From Candidatus Jettenia sp. AMX2 (GTDB taxonomy: Bacteria; Planctomycetota; Brocadiia; Brocadiales; Brocadiaceae): 64,000 nt of DNA. The stretch lies in assembly GCA_030583665.1 (NCBI GenBank), contig CP129469.1:496001-560000 (forward strand), in the 5' to 3' direction. A program made the translations under genes and the position numbers. Below are positions 53,748 to 63,502 of this stretch, piece after piece. Below the pieces are notes generated by a model that did not search any database, was not told where the DNA came from, and saw only the letters and a list, made by a program, of their open reading frames with translations. Each line of letters starts with the position of its first letter. Position 1 is the first letter of the stretch.

Positions 53748-53914
53748 AACATAGATTCTCCGGTAGCTTCGCTCCACGGAATGAAAGGCATAGTCTTTCT
53801 GAGTAAAGAATCTAATTTACCTGTTGAGTTACAGGGGCGAACTCTTTAAAATTAATAACCTGCCTCATCCATTCAGATTTTTTTGGATATAAGGTGTTTT
53901 CTAACAAAACATAA

Positions 53915-55393
53915 ATGAATATACTATTACTATATCCTGAGTTTCCCGACACATTCTGGAGCTTTAAACACGCACTGAAGTTCATACGTAAAAAGGCTTC
54001 CTTTCCGCCATTGGGACTACTGACAGTTGCAGCAATGCTGCCTCCTGAATGGTCAAAACGTTTGGTTGATGTTAATGTAACGCGGCTCACGAATGAAGAT
54101 CTGGAATGGGCAGATTATGCGTTCATCAGCAGTATGGTAATACAAAGGAAGTCAGCCCAGCATATTATCAGACGTTGTAAGGATGCCGGAGTTCGTGTGG
54201 TTGCGGGAGGACCATTATTTACGAGTGAGCAAGAGCAGTTTGTGGATGTCGACCATTTTGTACTAAACGAAGCAGAGCTCACCTTGACCGCCTTTTTGGA
54301 AGATGTGAAAAATAATTGCGCACGACGAGTATATACCACCTCTCATTTTGCGGATATCCGGAAAACACCAACGCCTCTATGGGCGCTGGCAGACCTGAGA
54401 CAATATGCCTCGATGAGCATACAATATACCCGTGGCTGTCCCTATCATTGTGAGTTCTGCAATGTAACATCACTATTTGGACGGCGTACACGTAATAAAA
54501 CTTCAGAGCAGATTATTGCCGAACTGAATAGTTTCTATAATCTGGGATGGCGGGGACCTGTATTCTTCGTAGATGATAATTTTATAGGAAACAAGAAGAG
54601 CCTAAAGGAGGATCTGCTACCTGCTTTGATCAAATGGCAGCAGGAACATGTACCGATACCATTTAATACGGAAGTCTCTATTAATCTGGCGGATGATGAA
54701 TACCTGATGCAAATGATGTATGAAGCAGGCTTTGATACGGTTTTTGTTGGAATTGAAACACCGGACACAGACAGCCTTGCGGAATGTAACAAAAAACAGA
54801 ACAAAAACCGCAACCTGATCGAAGACGTACGGCGTATTCAGCGGGCCGGTTTACAGGTACAGGCAGGTTTTATTGTTGGATTTGATAGTGATACACCATC
54901 TATCTTTCAGCGGCAAATTGATTTTATACAGAAAAGCGGGATTGTATCTGCGATGATTGGCCTGCTTCAGGCCCCGGCAGGGACAAAACTATACGAACGG
55001 TTAAAAAAGGAGGGACGTTTGCTGGGACAAATGTCGGGAGATAACGTTGATGGTACAACAAACATTGTCCCTATTATGGATATGGATACATTTAGGGAGG
55101 GTTATAAAAGTATTTTGAAGTATATTTATTCTCCCGAAAACTATTACCAACGCATAAAAACCTTCTTTCGGGAATACAGAGTACCAAAGATTAAAACAAG
55201 GTTTGAGTTCAATCATATAGTAGCGTTATTCCGTGTTATCTGCCATATTGGTATTTTTGGTAATGAGCGTGCTCAGTTTTGGAAACTCTTGCTATGGACC
55301 TGTTTTCATCGCCGGGAATTATTGCCATTGTCCATTACGCTTGCAGTTTACGGCTACCATTTCCGTAAGGTTAGTGAATTACACATCCTGTAA
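53915..55393 (+). CDS. B12-binding radical SAM protein (DUF4070)
   Basis: A 492-residue class B radical SAM enzyme. Residues 1-130 form the cobalamin-binding Rossmann domain ('LRVVAGGPLFTSEQE'-like 'GVRVVAGGPLF'). The cluster motif 'TRGCPYHCEFCNV' stands near residue 175, and the core barrel extends to about 390 ('FVGIETPDTDSLAECNKKQN'). The C-terminal 100 residues match DUF4070. Relatives methylate or rearrange carbon skeletons, for example in hopanoid or ladderane-type lipids. The target of this one is unknown. Confidence 0.85.
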   Translation: MNILLLYPEFPDTFWSFKHALKFIRKKASFPPLGLLTVAAMLPPEWSKRLVDVNVTRLTNEDLEWADYAFISSMVIQRKSAQHIIRRCKDAGVRVVAGGPLFTSEQEQFVDVDHFVLNEAELTLTAFLEDVKNNCARRVYTTSHFADIRKTPTPLWALADLRQYASMSIQYTRGCPYHCEFCNVTSLFGRRTRNKTSEQIIAELNSFYNLGWRGPVFFVDDNFIGNKKSLKEDLLPALIKWQQEHVPIPFNTEVSINLADDEYLMQMMYEAGFDTVFVGIETPDTDSLAECNKKQNKNRNLIEDVRRIQRAGLQVQAGFIVGFDSDTPSIFQRQIDFIQKSGIVSAMIGLLQAPAGTKLYERLKKEGRLLGQMSGDNVDGTTNIVPIMDMDTFREGYKSILKYIYSPENYYQRIKTFFREYRVPKIKTRFEFNHIVALFRVICHIGIFGNERAQFWKLLLWTCFHRRELLPLSITLAVYGYHFRKVSELHIL

Positions 55394-55526
55394 ACCCAAC
55401 AAATAAAGTATTATAGAAAATATATTATTATTTTGGTTTGTATTAACAAAGAATATATGGTATCATTTTGCTTAATAGTTGGTATTAAGCTGCATTACAA
55501 ATTCGTATTATGTATCAATGTAATAG

Positions 55527-55564
55527 AAAGGCTACAATAGTTGCAACTATTGTAGCCTTTTTTA
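55527..55564 (+). terminator. Perfect hairpin with T-run upstream of cold-shock gene
   Basis: 'AAAGGCTACAATAGTT' and 'AACTATTGTAGCCTTT' are exact complements with practically no loop, followed by T6. It lies 130 bases after the radical SAM gene and 40 bases ahead of the csp start. It may end the former or act in the leader of the latter. Confidence 0.7.
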
Positions 55565-55603
55565 TTTAATGTAAATTTTTTAAAGTTTAAGGGGGTGATT
55601 GAA

Positions 55604-55804
55604 ATGGCAAGTGGAACAGTAAAATGGTTTAATGACAAGAAAGGTTTTGGGTTTATTACTCAGGATAACGGAACGGATGTATTTGTACACCAGACCGAGA
55701 TTCAGAGCAATGGATTTAGAACGCTGGCTGAAGGTGATAAGGTTAACTTTGAAGTCATTAAAGACAACAAAGGTTACAAAGCAGCCAAGGTTGTTAAAAT
55801 ATAA
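55604..55804 (+). CDS. csp: Cold-shock protein (CspA family)
   Basis: A 66-residue single-domain cold-shock protein. RNP1 'KGFGFIT' and RNP2 'DVFVHQTEI' are both present. The normal start is the ATG at 55604, since the family begins '[19 protein letters not shown]' and AAGGGGG precedes it; an in-frame GTG at 55595 is unlikely. It binds single-stranded RNA/DNA and works as an RNA chaperone. The hairpin immediately upstream may be in its 5' leader. A terminator follows at 55916. Confidence 0.95.
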   Translation: MASGTVKWFNDKKGFGFITQDNGTDVFVHQTEIQSNGFRTLAEGDKVNFEVIKDNKGYKAAKVVKI

Positions 55805-55915
55805 ATATAGGTAAAAGCGTACTCTTATTTTCAGGTAGAACCAGCTATTCAGTTATAGTATAGACAAGAATACAGAGTAACCGGCCCAATATTACATATA
55901 ATAATAACACGATAA

Positions 55916-55955
55916 AGAATCCCAATATTTGTAAAAGGATATTGGGATTTTTTAT
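55916..55955 (+). terminator. Terminator downstream of csp
   Basis: 'AATCCCAATAT' and 'ATATTGGGATT' pair with a 12-base loop and are followed by T6. The rest of the gap to 56263 shows nothing recognisable. Confidence 0.75.
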
Positions 55956-56263
55956 TTGTTTTTTAGAGCTATAAAATTGAGAAACGAGCAATCCACCTTT
56001 ACCCCTGCCAGCGAAAAATAGATGTTGCTCCTGTGCTATCAAACCACAACAAGAGCTATCATTAACCTGGCTTCTAAAGAATGAATTGTTATAATGCTGT
56101 TGACAGATTAAATACAGGTATTATGATGTGCATTATGATATGTATTAAATAGCTTTTTGCCCTTAAGTAAAAATAGAAATTTTCTTGAAATGATACCCAA
56201 CGGGGCAAATCTACGAAGATTTTGATTTAATAGCCAGATAAATAAAAGAGTTGTTAGAAACAT

Positions 56264-56494
56264 ATGAGTAAACTATCTAACGACATCCATCCCGAAGCTG
56301 AACGAATTCATATCGAACTGATACGCAAGGCATCCGTTAACCAGCGGTTGCAAATGGTCACTTCTTTGGTAAAAACTATGCGTCTCCTATCCTGGCAGGG
56401 AATCTGCGAACGCTATCCGAATGAGACATGGAGAGACGCGTGGAACACTTTCTTTTTCAATGGACATAGGGAGATAGTATGCTTTCTGCGATAA
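56264..56494 (+). CDS. Hypothetical protein, probably truncated
   Basis: 76 residues. The first 50, including 'DIHPEAERIHIELIRKASVN' and 'LSWQGI', resemble the N-terminus of small conserved proteins I have seen near mobile elements. From about residue 58 the sequence becomes atypical. A different frame stays open past the stop for a further 55 codons ('YAFCDKDIGNLTSKKGWPNE'), suggesting a frameshift near 56450. An IS4-type element begins about 300 bases downstream. Confidence 0.4.
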   Translation: MSKLSNDIHPEAERIHIELIRKASVNQRLQMVTSLVKTMRLLSWQGICERYPNETWRDAWNTFFFNGHREIVCFLR

Positions 56495-56760
56495 AGATAT
56501 TGGTAACCTTACCTCCAAAAAAGGCTGGCCAAATGAAAGACCTATAGAAGGAAAGGCCTTATTGGTTATTATTGATACGGTTAATTCATCATTTTCCGGT
56601 ATAGATCTTGAAGTTTTTAATACGAAAAAGATATACCTGTAACTTTTTAGCCACGGTTCTTCAAAAGGCAATGTGCCTTCTCCCTTTGCCTCTCTCACAG
56701 AACCGGAAAAAAACATATAAAAAATTGAAAAAAAGATGAAATATTGTCAGCATTGTCCGG

Positions 56761-57618
56761 TTAAGTATTTGCGTAGTCATAATTTTTTGTATGTTCTTTG
56801 AAATTGTGTTGAGAAAAGTTTCCAAAATCAAGATTTCGAGCCTCATTGTTAATCTTTATTCTCAGTTCCCTGGCTCGTTTAATAGAAACTTTCTCTTTGA
56901 AATTATTATGACAGTAGATCGCTAACAATAAATAGGTTATTAACCCTGCAAGTATTTGTACCATGAGACCATATTGCGATCTTGCTATAAGGTGATAGAC
57001 TTTAAGATGGCGTTTCCACCATCCAAAGAATATCTCGATATCCCAACGAAGCTTATAAATATACGTAACCTCTTCAGCGGTGATGTCGTATCGATCTGTA
57101 GCGACCCAATATTCTTTACCATCAACACGGTATCCGATAAGTCGAACCGGTTTTTTTGTTTGATTTACATGAGGTGTTCCAAGGAGAACAGTAGCATCAT
57201 AGAAGACAATAGAATCAGGGTTTACAGGATTAGTCTCTATAACCGTTTTATGGGTTTTTCTTTTAATGCGGCATACAAAGTGTTTTTCTTCCGTTTGCCA
57301 TAAGTCAAAATCCTTATGGCATTGATAATAACGATCCATAACACCTGTCTGACTGGCAGAGAGAAAGGGACGTTCATCACCTTTACCGTCTGTTAGAAAT
57401 ATTTTTGTGGGGATAGAATGGTTAATATCAAAGCCAAGGTGTGCCTTTGCTTTTTTTGAACCATCTCTATAGTCTGCCCAATGCATGGAAAGGACGGCAT
57501 CTATTAATGATCCGTCAATAGAAACGATATCTCCAAGTGTTTCATGTTGCTTTGGTAATATTTGAGCAGCATCAGCCTGAAGCCTATAATGGACTGGGTT
57601 TTTCGGACCAGTAATCAA
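56761..57618 (-). pseudogene. IS4-family transposase, N-terminally truncated
   Basis: 285 codons of a DDE transposase. The first acidic residue is in 'DIVSIDGSLID' near residue 33, the second in 'VFYDATVLLGT', and the YREK-type region is 'YIYKLRWDIEIFFGWWKRHL' near 195. About 90 N-terminal codons are missing; the frame ends at a TTG beside the 5' end of the next insertion sequence. It is probably inactive. Confidence 0.75.
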
Positions 57619-57669
57619 GAGTCATTTTTGGTAAAATAAATGACGAAAGGAGGTCCGAAAGAAATAAGG

Positions 57670-58008
57670 ATGAGAAAGAGTTTTAATTCAGCGTTTATGG
57701 CAAAAGTTGCCCTGGAGGCAATAAAAGGTGAAAAGACGATAGCAGAGTTGTCGTCAGAATATGAAGTTCACAGGACACAGATAACAAATTGGCGGAAACG
57801 AGCATTAGAAGGACTGGTGGAGATATTTCAGGGGAAGGGGGTGAAATTACGAGAAGAGAAGGAGAAGATGATAGATGAGCTTTACCGGCAGATAGGCCAG
57901 TTGAAGGTGGAGAACGAATGGCTTAAAAAAAATCTGCACAGTTTGAGCGTTGATGAGAAGAGGCGGTTAATAGAAGGAGATCATAAGGGATTAAGCATAC
58001 GAAAGTAG
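57670..58008 (+). CDS. IS3-family transposase orfA
   Basis: 112 residues from the ATG at 57670, chosen because AAGGAGG and a second purine run precede it; an upstream ATG (57640) lies before them. It has an HTH 'YEVHRTQITNWRKRALEGL' and a leucine-zipper-like coiled coil ('LYRQIGQLKVENEWLKKNL'). The frame ends with 'GLSIRK' and then TAG, followed without a frame change by orfB. Confidence 0.8.
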   Translation: MRKSFNSAFMAKVALEAIKGEKTIAELSSEYEVHRTQITNWRKRALEGLVEIFQGKGVKLREEKEKMIDELYRQIGQLKVENEWLKKNLHSLSVDEKRRLIEGDHKGLSIRK

Positions 58009-58692
58009 TGTGAACTTTTAGGTCTGCATAGATCGAACATATATTATGAGCCAGTAGGGGTATCAGATGAGACAATAGAGGTCATGCACCGAATAGATGG
58101 AATGTTTACTGAATGTCCATTCTATGGGAGTCGCAGGATAAGAGAGGCATTGAGACGGGAGGGCATTTGTATAAGTAGGGAAAGAGTGCAATCCCTCATG
58201 AGACAGATGGGATTGCGAGCGATATATCCGAGAGGGAATTTCAGTAAGAAACATCCCGATCACAAAATATATCCCTACTTACTGAGTGATGTGAAGATCC
58301 AGTATCCCAATCAGGTATGGGCGAGCGATATTACATACATTCGGCTGAGGCAAGGGTTTTTATACCTTGCAGCGATAATCGATTGGTTTAGCCGTTATGT
58401 GTTATCATGGCGTTTGAGTAATAGTTTGGACGTTTATTTTTGTAGAGAGGCATTGGAGGATGCCTTGGGGAAAGGATGTCCAGAGATATTTAACAGTGAT
58501 CAGGGTTCCCAGTTTACCAGTAAAGATTTTACCGGGATTCTCTTGGATAAAGGGATAGCGATCAGTATGGATGGTCGGGGCAGAGTATTTGATAATATTT
58601 TTACGGAAAGGCTTTGGAGGAGTGTGAAATATGAGGAGGTATATATAAAAGATTATCAGGTATGCAAAGCGGAATGTGTCAATGAAAATTAG
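58009..58692 (+). pseudogene. IS3-family transposase orfB, interrupted
   Basis: In frame with orfA after the TAG at 58006-58008; the family normally has Gln (CAG) there ('RRQCELLGL'), so the stop looks like an amber mutation. The text reads 'CELLGLHRSNIYYEP', then the DDE core: Asp in 'VWASDITYIRL', Asp in 'NSDQGSQFTS' and Glu in 'NIFTERLWRSVKYEEVY'. The last 40 residues are missing, replaced at 58675 by the next insertion sequence. Inactive. Confidence 0.75.
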
Positions 58693-58717
58693 ACATTTTT
58701 TTAAAGAATTTAGACTC

Positions 58718-59713
58718 TCACGATAGTGTATTTTCCCGTTTTGGTTGATTAATCCATGCAGCCTGTGGTAAACGTGGAGGTTCAGGTACTTTTCCCTTGA
58801 ACCGTTCCGGATGTTTTTCAAAAGCGGTCTTTAACACACGGCTTCGTTCTTTCACAATATGATCTGTACGTCCATAATGAACAGATTCGGGAGTAAAGAG
58901 TCCGATGCCTGAATGATAGTGTTCCGTATTGTACCAGAGAAAGAAATTCTTACAGAATATTCTGGAAGATTCAATAGAGGTAAAAAATCCAGGGAATTCA
59001 GGATGATACTTAAGGGTTTTAAACTGTGATTCAGAATAGGGATTATCATTACTGACGTAAGGCCTGGAGTGGCTTTTTGTAATCCCCAGGTCAGAGAGCA
59101 GAAAGGCAACTGGTTTAGAAGTCATACTTGATCCCCGGTCAGCATGAATAATCAGTTGTCCAGGTTGAATACCCTGTTTGTTGGCAGTCTCACGTATCAA
59201 CCTTTCAGCCAGAGCCGCTTGTTCCCTGTGTGCAACCATCCAGCCGACCACATAGCGACTGAAGATGTCAAGGATCACATAGAGATAAAAATAACTCCAT
59301 TTTGTTGGCCCTTTCAGTTTTGTGATATCCCAGGACCATACCTGATTGGGAGCAGTTGCCAGGAGTTCAGGTTTCTGATATACGGGGTGACGTAACAGGT
59401 TTCTTCGTTCCCTTACCTCGTGGTGTTTTTCCAGGAGACGATACAGAGTTCTTACAGAACACAGATAGACCCCTTCATCCAGGAGGGTTGTATATACTTG
59501 CCGGGGAGACTTATCACAAAAACGCTCAGAGTGTAAGGTATCAAGTATGATGTGTTCCTCCGTGGGAGACAATGCCAGAGGTGGTTTTACCGTGATACGC
59601 CTTTGCTGAATATTTTTCTGGTAGTAGTAATAACTTGCCCGTGGGATGCCCAACGTTTCACAGGCATTTTTCATACGAATCTCTTTGGCAAGTGATTCAA
59701 CGGCAAGCATCAT
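58718..59713 (-). CDS. IS3-family transposase orfB
   Basis: 331 residues. The N-terminal HTH_21-like helix ('LGIPRASYYYYQKNI') is followed by the integrase core. The DDE triad is visible: Asp in 'VWSWDITKLKG' near residue 132, Asp in 'LIIHADRGSSMTS' near 190, and Glu in 'NDNPYSESQFKTLKY' near 228. The length is normal, and the start overlaps the orfA stop as ATGA, so translation is coupled. Confidence 0.85.
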   Translation of the reverse strand: MMLAVESLAKEIRMKNACETLGIPRASYYYYQKNIQQRRITVKPPLALSPTEEHIILDTLHSERFCDKSPRQVYTTLLDEGVYLCSVRTLYRLLEKHHEVRERRNLLRHPVYQKPELLATAPNQVWSWDITKLKGPTKWSYFYLYVILDIFSRYVVGWMVAHREQAALAERLIRETANKQGIQPGQLIIHADRGSSMTSKPVAFLLSDLGITKSHSRPYVSNDNPYSESQFKTLKYHPEFPGFFTSIESSRIFCKNFFLWYNTEHYHSGIGLFTPESVHYGRTDHIVKERSRVLKTAFEKHPERFKGKVPEPPRLPQAAWINQPKRENTLS

Positions 59714-60198
59714 CTGTTTTCTCCTATCAGAGTGGAATGGATATTCAACATTTCTGAGATTTTTTTTTGAATCTCGATAATGGTTTCAGCCTGTTTGAGC
59801 CTTTGCTGAAGAGAATTAATTTCGCATTCAAGTTCTTTGATACGTCGTGCTGCCGGATCAGATTTTTTCTCCTTTGGTCCGCGTCGTTTTGGAGAAAGCG
59901 CCTCCAGGGTGCCACGTTCCAGTTGACGGCGCCAGGTAGTGAGATTAGACGAATAAAGACCTTCCCTTCTCAAGAGTGCTCCAATCTGCCCGAGATTTGT
60001 GCAGGCATCGGCCTCCCGAAGGATGCGAATCTTATACTGTGCAGTAAACTTACGTCTTGCTGCTTTTTCTGACACCTCTGGGTCGGGGACACAATTGCCA
60101 GCAGGAGCGTTGGTGGAACCTCCGTTCGCCCTACGGGCTCTCTCCGGTTCCACCAACGCTTGTAAAGTATTTTCTTTGCTTTTCTCATTATTTTTCAT
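59710..60198 (-). CDS. IS3-family transposase orfA
   Basis: 162 residues, longer than usual because of an N-terminal 45-residue Ala/Glu/Pro-rich leader. Then comes the HTH 'QYKIRILREADACTNLGQIG' and 'LTTWRRQLERGTLEAL', followed by a coiled coil ('LECEINSLQQRLKQAETII') for dimerisation. It binds the inverted repeats and acts with orfB. Confidence 0.8.
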   Translation of the reverse strand: MKNNEKSKENTLQALVEPERARRANGGSTNAPAGNCVPDPEVSEKAARRKFTAQYKIRILREADACTNLGQIGALLRREGLYSSNLTTWRRQLERGTLEALSPKRRGPKEKKSDPAARRIKELECEINSLQQRLKQAETIIEIQKKISEMLNIHSTLIGENR

Positions 60199-60337
60199 AG
60201 TTGTTTTCCTCCTCGCCCTACACTAAACTATTACAAGGAAAATGTCCAACTATTATAGACACAGAGGGGGATTCCATAAAAACAAGGATTGAAACTGTGT
60301 CGCCGGAGCGTGAATCACCGATACCTGAGCGTTTGAT

Positions 60338-63300
60338 TCACAATTCCATATTTTGAATAATTACTTTGTTATTACCGTTCTTTTTTTCTGGTTTTTCCAT
60401 CTTGATAAAAAACATCAAAATTGCAGGTATCAAAAAAACGGTAAAAATTGTTGATAAGGCAAGTCCTCCCAGGACAACACTTCCAAGTCCTCTGTATAAT
60501 TCTGACCCTGGACCCGGAGCAATAACAAGGGGAAGCATACCAAAGACGCTGGTAGATGCGCTCATATAAATAGGCCTTAGCCGTGTCCTGGTTGATTCAA
60601 GTACGGCTTCCCGATAGTCCATGTCATGGTACCGGATATTATTTAACGCCTGATGGACAATGAGGATTGCATTGTTTACAACAATCCCGATCAATATCAC
60701 AAAACCAAGCATGGTAAGGACGTCAAAGGGTTGTGACGTAATGAAGATGTTCACCAACTGTAAACCAATAAACCCTCCTGCGGCTGCAAGTGGGACAGTA
60801 AACAGGATGATGAATGGATAGATAAAATTGCCAAATAATGAAGACATGAGTAAATAGGTAATAATAATTGCGAGGATAAAATTCCATTGGAGCAATTGTT
60901 TCGTTTCTGTCAGTTTATCTGCTGCACCGGCTATTGCAACAACAACATCTGACAGTATCCCTTGTTTGTATAAAGATTGAAGAATTTTACCTTCAACAAT
61001 TTCCATTGCCTCCTGCAGCGGCAGGGTATCGGGGGGGGTGACCTGAAGGGACACGGTCCGGTTTCTTTCAAGATGTCTTATTGACGAGATGCCCGTTGTT
61101 CTTTCAAGCCCTGCGAGAGAATATATGGGGACGATTCTTTTCTCCGGTACTACGAGAAGGGAATTGTATAACACTTCAGGAGATGAGATATTCTCTGTAG
61201 ATGCCTTTACTATGAGATCGATCTTTTTGTGTCCTTCCTGTTTGAAATCTCCTATTTTTCTACCATCCATGAAGATATCGAGCGCTATACCAAAATCCGT
61301 TGCATTCATCCCGACTGCCATCAGACGGTCTCTGTCCGGGATTATCTTGATTTCCGGGTAGAGGATTTCAAGGGATGGTACAGGACGTATCTGGGCGCCG
61401 GGAATCTCTTTTGCCAGTGATCCAAAAAGAGTAAAAGCTGTTCCTATTGCATGGTTTAAGTCATGGCTACTAATATCAACATCAATAGTCCTTCCCTTGC
61501 CAAGCTGTGTCTCAAATATTTGCGCCTGCATACTGATACCGTGCATGCCGGGAATACTGTTGATTATCTCCCTGAATAACGGTACCAGTTCTCCCGCACG
61601 TTCTTCATGGATACTTCTTGCGCCAAAGAACATTCGTGTTTCCGTACCAATGTAAAACATATCCTGTATGCCTGGGAATCCATTATGGTCTTTCCTCATA
61701 AAAGGTTCTGCCATGTTGTAAATATGTTCTCCTATTTCTCTTCTTTCCTGGTAGGAGAGTCCCGGGGGGGGGATAAGTACTGATATAACAAGGTTTCTGT
61801 TCCCCTGGGGAAGGTATTCCATTTTGGGTAATAAAATAACGGTGGATAGAATGGAAAATGCCGTAAGCAGAAGTATTGTAATGAGCCGTGTTCTCCAGTC
61901 TTTTATTACAATCCTAACCATTTTCATCAAGCTATTCGTAAATACATTGCCTGCTTCTATAAAGATGTTTTTACGGGATGGTGTGTTTTTTCCGGAGAGG
62001 CTGAACAGTTGTTTTGAGAACATGGGGATAACGAAGACAGAAACAAAGAGGCTCAGGGCTACAGCAAAAGTAACCGCTATGGCAATATCTCTGAATAACT
62101 GCCCTGCTTCTTCCTGAATAAATACGATCGGCAGGAAAACCGCAATAGTCGTGAGGGTTGATGCCAGTATTGCCCCCCAGACTTCTTTTGTACCCTGATA
62201 GGCAGACTCAAAAGCTGATTTTTCCATTTTCCTGTGGCGATCGATATTTTCCAAAACCACGATAGCATTATCCACGAGCATTCCAACAGCAAAGGAAATG
62301 CCTGCAAGGCTGATAACATTGAGATTTCTTCCCAGACCACTCATGAAAATAAAGGTACCCAGGATACTTATCGGGATAGATGTTGTAATAATGATTGTTG
62401 ATGAAACACTCCTCAGGAAAACCAGAAGAACAATAACAGCAAGGATTCCACCAATAAAAATATTGTTTCTTACGAGCCTGATTGCTCCCTTTATATAAGG
62501 TCTCTGATCATAAACCCACTCGAGCTGAAGTTGTTGTTCTTTAAGTATTCCCGAGTTTAACCATGCAAATACCTCTTCAACCCTGTCAGTAAAATCCAGG
62601 ATATTTGTTCCAGGCTCAGGCACGACCCCTAATGCTATCCCATCCCTTCCGTTACGCATCATTACATCTGCAGGCTTCTCATATCCAAAATTTACCTTGG
62701 CAATATCAGAAAGCAGGATGCGTTTCTGACCTGTTGATTTGATTACAACATTCTCAATATCTTCAACGGAATTAAATTCTCCTATGCTCCTTATCCGGTA
62801 ATCCCTTCTTCCAACCCCGACATTTCCAGCAGAAATGTTTATATTCTCCTGCTGGAGGGTGTCTATAAATTCTTTTATGGTAATACCATAGGCTGCCAGC
62901 CTTTCCGGGCTGATAATTATATGCATCTCTTTTTCCCTGCCGCCGCGAACGAAAAGATCTGCCACCCCTTCTACCCTCTCCAGGTATTGGAGTACATCAT
63001 TTTCAAGATATGTCCTGTAAACATCAACCGGGTTGGGATTTTCACCGGTAGTATTCAGTATCATCCAGATAACAGGAGAGGCATTAGCACCGGTGGCATT
63101 GATGATTGGTCTGTCAACATTTTCGGGATATGATGGAACTTCGTTCAGTTTGTTTGAAACCCGCAAGAGGGCATCGTCTATTCTTGTACCAATTGCGAAT
63201 TTCAGGTTAATTCTTCCGGAACCATTGAAGGACTCACTCTCCATTTCGACGAGTCCCTTTGTTCCTTTTAATACCTTTTCCTGTTCCTCTATGATCTCGC

Positions 63301-63481
63301 GTTCTACTTCGTGCGGTGTTGCACCTTTCCAGGTCGTTGTTACGGTAATCTCAGGCTCTATAACCGTCGGGGTCAGTTGATAGGGCATGTTTTTCAGTCC
63401 GATTATCCCAAAAAGGACCACAAAAATAACCCCCACGATAACCGTAACGGGTTTTTTAATAGCGAAGCTGACGATGTCCAA
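60338..63481 (-). CDS. RND efflux pump permease (AcrB/MdtB family)
   Basis: 1047 residues, the normal AcrB-family size. It shows the twofold repeat: TM1 'VTVIVGVIFVVLFGIIGL', 'FAVGMLVDNAIVVLENIDRH' (TM4 with the proton-relay Asp), a periplasmic loop, TM7 near 535, and 'GIVVNNAILIVHQALN' in the second half. It exports small molecules from the inner membrane/periplasm using proton flow. It precedes no channel gene here; the adaptor gene is directly upstream, 21 bases away. Confidence 0.9.
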   Translation of the reverse strand: MDIVSFAIKKPVTVIVGVIFVVLFGIIGLKNMPYQLTPTVIEPEITVTTTWKGATPHEVEREIIEEQEKVLKGTKGLVEMESESFNGSGRINLKFAIGTRIDDALLRVSNKLNEVPSYPENVDRPIINATGANASPVIWMILNTTGENPNPVDVYRTYLENDVLQYLERVEGVADLFVRGGREKEMHIIISPERLAAYGITIKEFIDTLQQENINISAGNVGVGRRDYRIRSIGEFNSVEDIENVVIKSTGQKRILLSDIAKVNFGYEKPADVMMRNGRDGIALGVVPEPGTNILDFTDRVEEVFAWLNSGILKEQQLQLEWVYDQRPYIKGAIRLVRNNIFIGGILAVIVLLVFLRSVSSTIIITTSIPISILGTFIFMSGLGRNLNVISLAGISFAVGMLVDNAIVVLENIDRHRKMEKSAFESAYQGTKEVWGAILASTLTTIAVFLPIVFIQEEAGQLFRDIAIAVTFAVALSLFVSVFVIPMFSKQLFSLSGKNTPSRKNIFIEAGNVFTNSLMKMVRIVIKDWRTRLITILLLTAFSILSTVILLPKMEYLPQGNRNLVISVLIPPPGLSYQERREIGEHIYNMAEPFMRKDHNGFPGIQDMFYIGTETRMFFGARSIHEERAGELVPLFREIINSIPGMHGISMQAQIFETQLGKGRTIDVDISSHDLNHAIGTAFTLFGSLAKEIPGAQIRPVPSLEILYPEIKIIPDRDRLMAVGMNATDFGIALDIFMDGRKIGDFKQEGHKKIDLIVKASTENISSPEVLYNSLLVVPEKRIVPIYSLAGLERTTGISSIRHLERNRTVSLQVTPPDTLPLQEAMEIVEGKILQSLYKQGILSDVVVAIAGAADKLTETKQLLQWNFILAIIITYLLMSSLFGNFIYPFIILFTVPLAAAGGFIGLQLVNIFITSQPFDVLTMLGFVILIGIVVNNAILIVHQALNNIRYHDMDYREAVLESTRTRLRPIYMSASTSVFGMLPLVIAPGPGSELYRGLGSVVLGGLALSTIFTVFLIPAILMFFIKMEKPEKKNGNNKVIIQNMEL

Positions 63482-63502
63482 AAATATATTTCCTTATTAA
63501 AT

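Larger units (their letters stand above)
58675..60263 (-). mobile_element. IS3-type insertion sequence, apparently intact
   Basis: Imperfect inverted repeats of about 30 bases start 'TGTGTCAATGAAAATTAGAC' on the left and 'TGTGTCTATAATAGTTGGAC' at the right end read in reverse. The 1589-bp element contains two overlapping genes (orfA and orfB, minus strand) of full length. No clear target duplication is seen. It is inserted in the orfB of another IS3 element. The right end core 'AGTTGGACATTTTCC' resembles the solo IS-end repeats elsewhere in the window. Confidence 0.8.
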
